NCBI GenBank assembly: GCA_029721435.1
Contig: CM056581.1
Span: forward strand, 71,472,712-71,536,711
Direction of reading: 5' to 3'
DNA length: 64,000 nucleotides
From: Gymnothorax reevesii
Lineage: Eukaryota > Chordata > Actinopteri > Anguilliformes > Muraenidae
Below the pieces are notes generated by a model that saw only the letters and a program-made list of their open reading frames with translations, made no database searches and was not told where the DNA came from. Shown here one piece after another: positions 12,946-26,347 of the stretch. Both the position numbers and the translations under genes were made by a program. Within the stretch, counting starts at the first letter, position 1, and each line of letters begins with the position of its first letter.

Positions 12946-15900
12946 CTGATTTACACACAGAATGAAAATTTTTGACATGCAGAAGTTAAAAAAAAGAAAG
13001 TTTTTAAAAAAGTGTATATCTTCACTTCAGAGACTAATATTCACTTCCAATAGGCCATACAAGCACATTGGAAAAATTGGTGGCATATATGCAGTGCAAC
13101 AGAGATCTGAAGCATTTCCCAGGCCAGATACACGCAGAGATTCACATTCTGAGCTTAAAACCTCAAAGAAGCGTGTTTTCATGAAAGAGCGTATGGAGAC
13201 AATATCAGCGCTCTAGCTCGCTTCCTTAAGAAGATAGAAGCCAATTCACTCCTATTTAGTCATACAGTGAAAATTCACTCATGTTTGTCACTTTCCCACT
13301 GATTTACTCACAGAATGAAAATTTTTGACATGCAGAAGTTAAAAAAAAGAAAGTTTCTAAAAAAGTGTATATCTTCACTACAGAGACTCATATTCACTTC
13401 CAATAGGCCATAAAAACACATTGGAAAAATGGATGGCATATATGCAGTGCAACAGTGATCTGAAGCATTTCCCAGGCCAGATACACGCAGAGATTCACAT
13501 TCTGAGCTTAAAACCTCAAAGAAGCGTGTTTTCATGAAAGATCGTATGGAGACAATATCAGCGCTCTAGCTCGCTTCCTTAAGAAGATAGAAGCCAATTC
13601 ACTCCTATTTAGTCATACAGTGAAAATTCACTCATGTTTGTCACTTTCCCACTGATTTACACACAGAATGAAAATTTTTGACATGCAGAAGTTAAAAAAA
13701 AGAAAGTTTTTAAAAAAGTGTATATCTTCACTACAGAGACTCATATTCACTTCCAATAGGCCATAAAAACACATTGGAAAAATGGATGGCATATATGCAG
13801 TGCAACAGTGATCTGAAGCATTTCCCAGGCCAGATACACGCAGAGATTCACATTCTGAGCTTAAAACCTCAAAGAAGCGTGTTTTCATGAAAGAGCGTAT
13901 GGAGACAATATCAGCGCTCTAGCTCGCTTCCTTAAGAAGATAGAAGCCAATTCACCCCTATTTAGTCATACAGTGAAAATTCACTCATGTTTGTCACTTT
14001 CCCACTGATTTACACACAGAATGAAAATTTTTGACATGCAGAAGTTAAAAAAAAAAAAGTTTTTAAAAAAGTGTATATCTTCACTTCAGAGACTAATATT
14101 CACTTCCAATAGGCCATACAAGCACATTGGAAAAATTGGTGGCATATATGCAGTGCAACAGAGATCTGAAGCATTTCCCAGGCCTGATACACGCAGAGAT
14201 TCACATTCTGAGCTTAAATCCTCAAAGAAGCGTGTTTTCATGAAAGAGCGTATGGAGACAATATCAGCGCTCTAGCTCGCTTCCCTAAGAAGATAGCAGC
14301 CAATTCACTCCTATTTAGTCATACAGTGAAAATTCACTCATGTTTGTCACTTTCCCACTGATTTACACACAGAATGAAAATTTTTGACATGCAGAAGTTA
14401 AAAAAAAGAAAGTTTTTAAAAAAGTGTATATCTTCACTACAGAGACTCATATTCACTTCCAATAGGCCATAAAAACACATTGGAAAAATGGATGGCATAT
14501 ATGCAGTGCAACAGTGATCTGAAGCATTTCCCAGGCCAGATACACGCAGAGATTCACATTCTGAGCTTAAAACCTCAAAGAAGCGTGTTTTCATGAAAGA
14601 TCGTATGGAGACAATATCAGCGCTCTAGCTCGCTTCCTTAAGAAGATAGAAGCCAATTCACTCCTATTTAGTCATACAGTGAAAATTCACTCATGTTTGT
14701 CACTTTCCCACTGATTTACACACAGAATGAAAATTTTTGACATGCAGAAGTTAAAAAAAAGAAAGTTTTTAAAAAAGTGTATATCTTCACTACAGAGACT
14801 CATATTCACTTCCAATAGGCCATAAAAACACATTGGAAAAATGGATGGCATATATGCAGTGCAACAGTGATCTGAAGCATTTCCCAGGCCAGATACACGC
14901 AGAGATTCACATTCTGAGCTTAAAACCTCAAAGAAGCGTGTTTTCATGAAAGAGCGTATGGAGACAATATCAGCGCTCTAGCTCGCTTCCTTAAGAAGAT
15001 AGAAGCCAATTCACTCCTATTTACTCATACAGTGAAAATTCACTCATGTTTGTCACTTTCCCACTGATTTACACACGGATTGAAACTTTTTGACATGCAG
15101 AAGTTAAAAAAAAGAAAGTTTTTAAAAAAGTGTATATCTTCACTACAGAGACTCATATTCACTTCCAATAGGCCATAAAAACACATTGGAAAAATGGATG
15201 GCATATATGCAGTGCAACAGTGATCTGAAGCATTTCCCAGGCCAGATACACGCAGAGATTCACATTCTGAGCTTAAAACCTCAAAGAAGCGTGTTTTCAT
15301 GAAAGAGCGTATGGAGACAATATCAGCGCTCTAGCTCGCTTCCTTAAGAAGATAGCAGCCAATTCACTCCTATTTAGTCATACAGTGAAAATTCACTCAT
15401 GTTTGTCACTTTCCCACTGATTTACACACGGATTGAAACTTTTTGACAAGCAGAAGTAAAAAAAACGAAAGTTTTTAAAAAAGTGCATATCTTCACTTCA
15501 GAGACTCATATTCACTTCCAATAGGCCATACAAGCAAATTGGACAAATTGCTGCCATATATGCAGTGCACAGTGATCTGAAGCATTTCCCAGCCCAGATA
15601 CACGAACAGATTCACTTTCTGAGCTTAAAACCCAGAAGAAGCGTGTTTTCATGAAAGAGCGTATGGAGACAATATCAGCGCTCTAGCTCGCTTCCTTAAG
15701 AAGATAGCAGCCAATTCACTCCTATTTAGTGATACAGTGAAAATTCACTCATGTTTGTCACTTTCCCACTGATTTACACACAGAATGAAAATTTTTGACA
15801 TGCAGAAGTTAAAAAAAAGAAAGTTTTTAAAAAAGTGTATATCTTCACTTCAGAGACTAATATTCACTTCCAATAGGCCATACAAGCACATTGGAAAAAT

Positions 15901-17532
15901 TGGTGGCATATATGCAGTGCAACAGAGATCTGAAGCATTTCCCAGGCCAGATACACGCAGAGATTCACATTCTGAGCTTAAAACCTCAAAGAAGCGTGTT
16001 TTCATGAAAGAGCGTATGGAGACAATATCAGCGCTCTAGCTCGCTTCCTTAAGAAGATAGAAGCCAATTCACTCCTATTTAGTCATACAGTGAAAATTCA
16101 CTCATGTTTGTCACTTTCCCACTGATTTACTCACAGAATGAAAATTTTTGACATGCAGAAGTTAAAAAAAAGAAAGTTTCTAAAAAAGTGTATATCTTCA
16201 CTACAGAGACTCATATTCACTTCCAATAGGCCATAAAAACACATTGGAAAAATGGATGGCATATATGCAGTGCAACAGTGATCTGAAGCATTTCCCAGGC
16301 CAGATACACGCAGAGATTCACATTCTGAGCTTAAAACCTCAAAGAAGCGTGTTTTCATGAAAGATCGTATGGAGACAATATCAGCGCTCTAGCTCGCTTC
16401 CTTAAGAAGATAGAAGCCAATTCACTCCTATTTAGTCATACAGTGAAAATTCACTCATGTTTGTCACTTTCCCACTGATTTACACACAGAATGAAAATTT
16501 TTGACATGCAGAAGTTAAAAAAAAGAAAGTTTTTAAAAAAGTGTATATCTTCACTACAGAGACTCATATTCACTTCCAATAGGCCATAAAAACACATTGG
16601 AAAAATGGATGGCATATATGCAGTGCAACAGTGATCTGAAGCATTTCCCAGGCCAGATACACGCAGAGATTCACATTCTGAGCTTAAAACCTCAAAGAAG
16701 CGTGTTTTCATGAAAGAGCGTATGGAGACAATATCAGCGCTCTAGCTCGCTTCCTTAAGAAGATAGAAGCCAATTCACTCCTATTTACTCATACAGTGAA
16801 AATTCACTCATGTTTGTCACTTTCCCACTGATTTACACACGGATTGAAACTTTTTGACATGCAGAAGTTAAAAAAAAGAAAGTTTTTAAAAAAGTGTATA
16901 TCTTCACTACAGAGACTCATATTCACTTCCAATAGGCCATAAAAACACATTGGAAAAATGGATGGCATATATGCAGTGCAACAGTGATCTGAAGCATTTC
17001 CCAGGCCAGATACACGCAGAGATTCACATTCTGAGCTTAAAACCTCAAAGAAGCGTGTTTTCATGAAAGAGCGTATGGAGACAATATCAGCGCTCTAGCT
17101 CGCTTCCTTAAGAAGATAGCAGCCAATTCACTCCTATTTAGTCATACAGTGAAAATTCACTCATGTTTGTCACTTTCCCACTGATTTACACACGGATTGA
17201 AACTTTTTGACAAGCAGAAGTAAAAAAAACGAAAGTTTTTAAAAAAGTGCATATCTTCACTTCAGAGACTCATATTCACTTCCAATAGGCCATACAAGCA
17301 AATTGGACAAATTGCTGCCATATATGCAGTGCACAGTGATCTGAAGCATTTCCCAGCCCAGATACACGAACAGATTCACTTTCTGAGCTTAAAACCCAGA
17401 AGAAGCGTGTTTTCATGAAAGAGCGTATGGAGACAATATCAGCGCTCTAGCTCGCTTCCTTAAGAAGATAGCAGCCAATTCACTCCTATTTAGTGATACA
17501 GTGAAAATTCACTCATGTTTGTCACTTTCCCA
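12946..17532. repeat. Duplicated blocks ABBABBBC and ABBBC
   Basis: 12,946-15,768 and 15,769-17,532 begin with the same two monomers. The second monomer of each (13,299 and 16,122) carries two private changes, TTTACTCACAG and TTTCTAAAAAAG. The first block holds an extra A-B-B triplet relative to the second. Its A at 14,005 is preceded by B rather than C, and that A carries TTAAATCCTC and an A12-like run not found in the neighbouring A monomers. This is best read as a local duplication followed by gain or loss of three monomers. Confidence 0.8.
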
Positions 17533-20500
17533 CTGATTTACACACAGAATGAAAATTTTTGACATGCAGAAGTTAAAAAAAAGAAAGTTTTTAAAAAAGT
17601 GTATATCTTCACTTCAGAGACTAATATTCACTTCCAATAGGCCATACAAGCACATTGGAAAAATTGGTGGCATATATGCAGTGCAACAGAGATCTGAGGC
17701 ATTTCCCAGGCCAGATACACGCAGAGATTCACATTCTGAGCTTAAAACCTCAAAGAAGCGTGTTTTCATGAAAGAGCGTATGGAGACAATATCAGCGCTC
17801 TAGCTCGCTTCCTTAAGAAGATAGAAGCCAATTCACTCCTATTTAGTCATACAGTGAAAATTCACTCATGTTTGTCACTTTCCCACTGATTTACACACAG
17901 AATGAAAATTTTTGACATGCAGAAGTTAAAAAAAAGAAAGTTTCTAAAAAAGTGTATATCTTCACTACAGAGACTCATATTCACTTCCAATAGGCCATAA
18001 AAACACATTGGAAAAATGGATGGCATATATGCAGTGCAACAGTGATCTGAAGCATTTCCCAGGCCAGATACACGCAGAGATTCACATTCTGAGCTTAAAA
18101 CCTCAAAGAAGCGTGTTTTCATGAAAGAGCGTATGGAGACAATATCAGCGCTCTAGCTCGCTTCCTTAAGAAGATAGAAGCCAATTCACTCCTATTTAGT
18201 CATACAGTGAAAATTCACTCATGTTTGTCACTTTCCCACTGATTTACACACAAAATGAAAATTTTTGACACGCAGAAGTTAAAAAAAAGAAAGTTTTTAA
18301 AAAAGTGTATATCTTCACGACAGAGACTCATATTCACTTCCAATAGGCCATAAAAACACATTGGAAAAATGGATGGCATATATGCAGTGCAACAGTGATC
18401 TGAAGCATTTCCCAGGCCAGATACACGCAGAGATTCACATTCTGAGCTTAAAACCTCAAAGAAGCGTGTTTTCATGAAAGAGCGTATGGAGACAATATCA
18501 GCGCTCTAGCTCGCTTCCTTAAGAAGATAGCAGCCAATTCACTCCTATTTAGTCATACAGTGAAAATTCACTCATGTTTGTCACTTTCCCACTGATTTAC
18601 ACACGGATTGAAACTTTTTGACAAGCAGAAGTAAAAAAAAAGAAAGTTTTTAAAAAAGTGCATATCTTCACTTCAGAGACTCATATTCACTTCCAATAGG
18701 CCATACAAGCAAATTGGACAAATTGCTGCCATATATGCAGTGCACAGTGATCTGAAGCATTTCCCAGCCCAGATACACGAACAGATTCACTTTCTGAGCT
18801 TAAAACCTAGAAGAAGCGTGTTTTCATGAAAGAGCGTATGGAGACAATATCAGCGCTCTAGCTCGCTTCCTTAAGAAGATAGCAGCCAATTCACTCCTAT
18901 TTAGTCATACAGTGAAAATTCACTCATGTTTGTCACTTTCCCACTGATTTACACACAGAATGAAAATTTTTGACATGCAGAAGTTAAAAAAAAAAAAGTT
19001 TTTAAAAAAGTGTATATCTTCACTTCAGAGACTAATATTCACTTCCAATAGGCCATACAAGCACATTGGAAAAATTGGTGGCATATATGCAGTGCAACAG
19101 AGATCTGAAGCATTTCCCAGGCCAGATACACGCAGAGATTCACATTCTGAGCTTAAAACCTCAAAGAAGCGTGTTTTCATGAAAGAGCGTATGGAGACAA
19201 TATCAGCGCTCTGGCTCGCTTCCCTAAGAAGATAGCAGCCAATTCACTCCTATTTAGTCATACAGTGAAAATTCACTCATGTTTGTCACTTTCCCACTGA
19301 TTTACACACAGAATGAAAATTTTTGACATGCAGAAGTTAAAAAAAAGAAAGTTTTTAAAAAAGTGTATATCTTCACTTCAGAGACTCATATTCACTTCCA
19401 ATAGGCCATAAAAACACATTGGAAAAATGGATGGCATATATGCAGTGCAACAGTGATCTGAAGCATTTCCCAGGCCAGATACACGCAGAGATTCACATTC
19501 TGAGCTTAAAACCTCAAAGAAGCGTGTTTTCATGAAAGAGCGTATGGAGACAATATCAGCGCTCTAGCTCGCTTCCTTAAGAAGATAGAAGCCAATTCAC
19601 TCCTATTTAGTCATACAGTGAAAATTCACTCATGTTTGTCACTTTCCCACTGATTTACACACGGATTGAAACTTTTTGACAAGCAGAAGTAAAAAAAAAG
19701 AAAGTTTTTAAAAAAGTGCATATCTTCACATCAGAGACTCATATTCACTTCCAATAGGCCATACAAGCAAATTGGACAAATTGCTGCCATATATGCACTG
19801 CACAGTGATCTGAAGCATTTCCCAGCCCAGATACACGAACAGATTCACTTTCTGAGCTTAAAACCTAGAAGAAGCGTGTTTTCATGAAAGAGCGTATGGA
19901 GACAATATCAGCGCTCTAGCTCGCTTCCTTAAGAAGATAGCAGCCAATTCACTCCTATTTAGTCATACAGTGAAAATTCACTCATGTTTGTCACTTTCCC
20001 ACTGATTTACACACAGAATGAAAATTTTTGACATGCAGAAGTTAAAAAAAAAAAAGTTTTTAAAAAAGTGTATATCTTCACTTCAGAGACTAATATTCAC
20101 TTCCAATAGGCCATACAAGCACATTGGAAAAATTGGTGGCATATATGCAGTGCAACAGAGATCTGAAGCATTTCCCAGGCCTGATACACGCAGAGATTCA
20201 CATTCTGAGCTTAAAACCTCAAAGAAGCGTGTTTTCATGAAAGAGCGTATGGAGACAATATCAGCGCTCTAGCTCGCTTCCCTAAGAAGATAGCAGCCAA
20301 TTCACTCCTATTTAGTCATACAGTGAAAATTCACTCATGTTTGTCACTTTCCCACTGATTTACACACAGAATGAAAATTTTTGACATGCAGAAGTTAAAA
20401 AAAAGAAAGTTTTTAAAAAAGTGTATATCTTCACTACAGAGACTCATATTCACTTCCAATAGGCCATAAAAACACATTGGAAAAATGGATGGCATATATG

Positions 20501-23465
20501 CAGTGCAACAGTGATCTGAAGCATTTCCCAGGCCAGATACACGCAGAGATTCACATTCTCAGCTTAAAACCTCAAAGAAGCGTGTTTTCATGAAAGATCG
20601 TATGGAGACAATATCAGCGCTCTAGCTCGCTTCCTTAAGAAGATAGAAGCCAATTCACTCCTATTTAGTCATACAGTGAAAATTCACTCATGTTTGTCAC
20701 TTTCCCACTGATTTACACACAGAATGAAAATTTTTGACATGCAGAAGTTAAAAAAAAGAAAGTTTTTAAAAAAGTGTATATCTTCACTACAGAGACTCAT
20801 ATTCACTTCCAATAGGCCATAAAAACACATTGGAAAAATGGATGGCATATATGCAGTGCAACAGTGATCTGAAGCATTTCCCAGGCCAGATACACGCAGA
20901 GATTCACATTCTGAGCTTAAAACCTCAAAGAAGCGTGTTTTCATGAAAGAGCGTATGGAGACAATATCAGCGCTCTAGCTCGCTTCCTTAAGAAGATAGA
21001 AGCCAATTCACTCCTATTTACTCATACAGTGAAAATTCACTCATGTTTGTCACTTTCCCACTGATTTACACACGGATTGAAACTTTTTGACATGCAGAAG
21101 TTAAAAAAAAGAAAGTTTTTAAAAAAGTGTATATCTTCACTACAGAGACTCATATTCACTTCCAATAGGCCATAAAAACACATTGGAAAAATGGATGGCA
21201 TATATGCAGTGCAACAGTGATCTGAAGCATTTCCCAGGCCAGATACACGCAGAGATTCACATTCTGAGCTTAAAACCTCAAAGAAGCGTGTTTTCATGAA
21301 AGAGCGTATGGAGACAATATCAGCGCTCTAGCTCGCTTCCTTAAGAAGATAGCAGCCAATTCACTCCTATTTAGTCATACAGTGAAAATTCACTCATGTT
21401 TGTCACTTTCCCACTGATTTACACATGGATTGAAACTTTTTGACAAGCAGAAGTAAAAAAAACGAAAGTTTTTAAAAAAGTGCATATCTTCACTTCAGAG
21501 ACTCATATTCACTTCCAATAGGCCATACAAGCAAATTGGACAAATTGCTGCCATATATGCAGTGCACAGTGATCTGAAGCATTTCCCAGCCCAGATACAC
21601 GAACAGATTCACTTTCTGAGCTTAAAACCCAGAAGAAGCGTGTTTTCATGAAAGAGCGTATGGAGACAATATCAGCGCTCTAGCTCGCTTCCTTAAGAAG
21701 ATAGCAGCCAATTCACTCCTATTTAGTGATACAGTGAAAATTCACTCATGTTTGTCACTTTCCCACTGATTTACACACAGAATGAAAATTTTTGACATGC
21801 AGAAGTTAAAAAAAAGAAAGTTTTTAAAAAAGTGTATATCTTCACTTCAGAGACTAATATTCACTTCCAATAGGCCATACAAGCACATTGGAAAAATTGG
21901 TGGCATATATGCAGTGCAACAGAGATCTGAAGCATTTCCCAGGCCAGATACACGCAGAGATTCACATTCTGAGCTTAAAACCTCAAAGAAGCGTGTTTTC
22001 ATGAAAGAGCGTATGGAGACAATATCAGCGCTCTAGCTCGCTTCCTTAAGAAGATAGAAGCCAATTCACTCCTATTTAGTCATACAGTGAAAATTCACTC
22101 ATGTTTGTCACTTTCCCACTGATTTACACACAGAATGAAAATTTTTGACATGCAGAAGTTAAAAAAAAGAAAGTTTCTAAAAAAGTGTATATCTTCACTA
22201 CAGAGACTCATATTCACTTCCAATAGGCCATAAAAACACATTGGAAAAATGGATGGCATATATGCAGTGCAACAGTGATCTGAAGCATTTCCCAGGCCAG
22301 ATACACGCAGAGATTCACATTCTGAGCTTAAAACCTCAAAGAAGCGTGTTTTCATGAAAGAGCGTATGGAGACAATATCAGCGCTCTAGCTCGCTTCCTT
22401 AAGAAGATAGAAGCCAATTCACTCCTATTTAGTCATACAGTGAAAATTCACTCATGTTTGTCACTTTCCCACTGATTTACACACAAAATGAAAATATTTG
22501 ACACGCAGAAGTTAAAAAAAAGAAAGTTTTTAAAAAAGTGTATATCTTCACGACAGAGACTCATATTCACTTCCAATAGGCCATAAAAACACATTGGAAA
22601 AATGGATGGCATATATGCAGTGCAACAGTGATCTGAAGCATTTCCCAGGCCAGATACACGCAGAGATTCACATTCTGAGCTTAAAACCTCAAAGAAGCGT
22701 GTTTTCATGAAAGAGCGTATGGAGACAATATCAGCGCTCTAGCTCGCTTCCTTAAGAAGATAGCAGCCAATTCACTCCTATTTAGTCATACAGTGAAAAT
22801 TCACTCATGTTTGTCACTTTCCCACTGATTTACACACGGATTGAAACTTTTTGACAAGCAGAAGTAAAAAAAAAGAAAGTTTTTAAAAAAGTGCATATCT
22901 TCACTTCAGAGACTCATATTCACTTCCAATAGGCCATACAAGCAAATTGGACAAATTGCTGCCATATATGCAGTGCACAGTGATCTGAAGCATTTCCCAG
23001 CCCAGATACACGAACAGATTCACTTTCTGAGCTTAAAACCTAGAAGAAGCGTGTTTTCATGAAAGAGCGTATGGAGACAATATCAGCGCTCTAGCTCGCT
23101 TCCTTAAGAAGATAGCAGCCAATTCACTCCTATTTAGTCATACAGTGAAAATTCACTCATGTTTGTCACTTTCCCACTGATTTACACACAGAATGAAAAT
23201 TTTTGACATGCAGAAGTTAAAAAAAAAAAAGTTTTTAAAAAAGTGTATATCTTCACTTCAGAGACTAATATTCACTTCCAATAGGCCATACAAGCACATT
23301 GGAAAAATTGGTGGCATATATGCAGTGCAACAGAGATCTGAAGCATTTCCCAGGCCAGATACACGCAGAGATTCACATTCTGAGCTTAAAACCTCAAAGA
23401 AGCGTGTTTTCATGAAAGAGCGTATGGAGACAATATCGCTCTGGCTCGCTTCCCTAAGAAGATAG
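17181..23465. repeat. 4.23-kb higher-order duplication
   Basis: The order C(AACGAAAG)-A-B-B-C-A occurs at 17,181-19,235 and again at 21,414-23,465, offset by 4,233 bp (12 monomers). Private markers shared by the two copies are TTTCTAAAAAAG (17,886 and 22,119), CACAAAATG with CACGACAGAG (18,239 and 22,472), and CTCTGGCTCGC replacing CTCTAGCTCGC (near 19,210 and 23,440). The second copy has also lost three bases, reading ATATCGCTCTGG. Monomers 19,297-21,413 lie between and are ordered B-C-A-B-B-B'. Confidence 0.88.
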
Positions 23466-24232
23466 CAGCCAATTCACTCCTATTTAGTCATACAGTGAAA
23501 ATTCACTCATGTTTGTCACTTTCCCACTGATTTACACACAGAATGAAAATTTTTGACATGCAGAAGTTAAAAAAAAGAAAGTTTTTAAAAAAGTGTATAT
23601 CTTCACTACAGAGACTCATATTCACTTCCAATAGGCCATAAAAACACATTGGAAAAATGGATGGCATATATGCAGTGCAACAGTGATCTGAAGCATTTCC
23701 CAGGCCAGATACACGCAGAGATTCACATTCTGAGCTTAAAACCTCAAAGTAGCGTGTTTTCATGAAAGAGCGTATGGAGACAATATCAGCGCTCTAGGTC
23801 GCTTCCTTAAGAAGATAGCAGCCAATTCACTCCTATTTAGTCATACAGTGAAAATTCACTCATGTTTGTCACTTTCCCACTGATTTACACACAGAATGAA
23901 AATTTTTGACATGCAGAAGTTAAAAAAAAGAAAGTTTTTAAAAAAGTGTATATCTTCACTACAGAGACTCATATTCACTTCCAATAGGCCATAAAAACAC
24001 ATTGGAAAAATGGATGGCATATATGCAGTGCAACAGTGATCTGAAGCATTTCCCAGGCCAGATACACGCAGAGATTCACATTCTGAGCTTAAAACCTCAA
24101 AGTAGCGTGTTTTCATGAAAGAGCGTATGGAGACAATATCAGCGCTCTAGGTCGCTTCCTTAAGAAGATAGCAGCCAATTCACTCCTATTTAGTCATACA
24201 GTGAAAATTCACTCATGTTTGTCACTTTCCCA

Positions 24233-24583
24233 CTGATTTACACACAGAATGAAAATTTTTGACATGCAGAAGTTAAAAAAAAGAAAGTTTTTAAAAAGTG
24301 TGTATCTTCACTACAGAGACTCATATTCACTTCCAATAGGCCATACAAGCAAATTGGACAAATTGCTGCCATATATGCAGTGCACAGTGATCTGAAGCAT
24401 TTCCCAGCCCAGATACACGAACAGATTCACTTTCTGAGATTAAAACCTAGAAGAAGCGTGTTTTCATGAAAGAGCGTATGGAGACAATATCAGCGCTCTA
24501 GCTCGCTTCCTTAAGAAGATAGCAGCCAATTCACTCCTATTTAGTCATACAGTGAAAATTCACTCATGTTTGTCACTTTCCCA
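24233..24583. repeat. Chimeric monomer, B head and C tail
   Basis: It starts as A/B (CACACAGAATGAAAA, TTAAAAAAAAG) with a shortened TTTTTAAAAAGTGTGTATC and CTACAGAG, then switches to C (ACAAGCAAATTGGACAAATTGC to the end, with GAGATTAAAACC). The switch lies in the shared stretch around AATAGGCCATA. The same GTGTGTATC marker recurs at 36,671, which is how the tandem block duplication around the retrotransposon can be traced. Confidence 0.85.
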
Positions 24584-25994
24584 CTGATTTACACACAGAA
24601 TGAAAATTTTTGACATGCAGAAGTTAAAAAAAAGAAAGTTTTTAAAAAAGTGTATATCTTCACTACAGAGACTCATATTCACTTCCAATAGGCCATAAAA
24701 ACACATTGGAAAAATGGATGGCATATATGCAGTGCAACAGTGATCTGAAGCATTTCCCAGGCCAGATACACGCAGAGATTCACATTCTGAGCTTAAAACC
24801 TCAAAGAAGCGTGTTTTCATGAAAGAGCGTATGGAGACAATATCAGCGCTCTAGCTCGCTTCCTTAAGAAGATAGCAGCCAATTCACTCCTATTTAGTCA
24901 TGCAGTGAAAATTCACTCATGTTTGTCACTTTCCCACTGATTTACACACGGATTGAAACTTTTTGACAAGCAGAAGTAAAAAAAAAGAAAGTTTTTAAAA
25001 AAGTGCATATCTTCACTTCAGAGACTCATATTCACTTCCAATAGGCCATACAAGCAAATTGGACAAATTGCTGCCATATATGCAGTGCACAGTGATCTGA
25101 AGCATTTCCCAGCCCAGATACACGAACAGATTCACTTTCTGAGCCTAAAACCTAGAAGAAGCGTGTTTTCATGAAAGAGCGTATGGAGACAATATCAGCG
25201 CTCTAGCTCGCTTCCTTAAGAAGATAGCAGCCAATTCACTCCTATTTAGTCATACAGTGAAAATTCACTCATGTTTGTCACTTTCCCACTGATTTACACA
25301 CAGAATGAAAATTTTTGACATGCAGAAGTTAAAAAAAAGAAAGTTTTTAAAAAAGTGTATATCTTCACTTCAGAGACTAATATTCACTTCCAATAGGCCA
25401 TACAAGCACATTGGAAAAATTGGTGGCATATATGCAGTGCAACAGAGATCTGAAGCATTTCCCAGGCCAGATACACGCAGAGATTCACATTCTGAGCTTA
25501 AAACCTCAAAGAAGCGTGTTTTCATGAAAGAGCGTATGGAGACAATATCAGCGCTCTAGCTCGCTTCCCTAAGAAGATAGCAGCCAATTCACTCCTATTT
25601 AGTCATACAGTGAAAATTCACTCATGTTTGTCACTTTCCCACTGATTTACACACAGAATGAAAATTTTTGACATGCAGAAGTTAAAAAAAAGAAAGTTTT
25701 TAAAAAAGTGTATATCTTCACTACAGAGACTCATATTCACTTCCAATAGGCCATAAAAACACATTGGAAAAATGGATGGCATATATGCAGTGCCACAGTG
25801 ATCTGAAGCATTTCCCAGGCCAGATACACGCAGAGATTCACATTCTGAGCTTAAAACCTCAAAGAAGCGTGTTTTCATGAAAGAGCGTATGGAGACAATA
25901 TCAGCGCTCTAGCTCGCTTCCTTAAGAAGATAGAAGCCAATTCACTCCTATTTAGTCATACAGTGAAAATTCACTCATGTTTGTCACTTTCCCA

Positions 25995-26347
25995 CTGATT
26001 TACACACAGAATGAAAATTTTTGACATGCAGAAGTTAAAAAAAAGAAAGTTTTTAAAAAAGTGTATATCTTCACTACAGAGACTCATATTCACTTCCAAT
26101 AGGCCATAAAAACACATTGGAAAAATGGATGGCATATATGCAGTGCAACAGTGATCTGAAGCATTTCCCAGCCCAGATACACGAACAGATTCACTTTCTG
26201 AGCCTAAAACCTAGAAGAAGCGTGTTTTCATGAAAGAGCGTATGGAGACAATATCAGCGCTCTAGCTCGCTTCCTTAAGAAGATAGCAGCCAATTCACTC
26301 CTATTTAGTCATACAGTGAAAATTCACTCATGTTTGTCACTTTCCCA
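25995..26347. repeat. Chimeric monomer marking a 1,059-bp triplet duplication
   Basis: It is B through GCAACAGTGATCTGAAGC and then changes to C (CCCAGCCCAGATACACGAACAG, GAGCCTAAAACCTAG). The rare GAGCCTAAAA matches the C monomer at 24,937. It is flanked by two nearly identical A-B pairs (25,289-25,994 and 26,348-27,053) offset by 1,059 bp, exactly three monomers. This is the pattern expected from an unequal crossover between a B and a C monomer. The matching block at 36.7-42.0 kb lacks the extra triplet. Confidence 0.88.
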
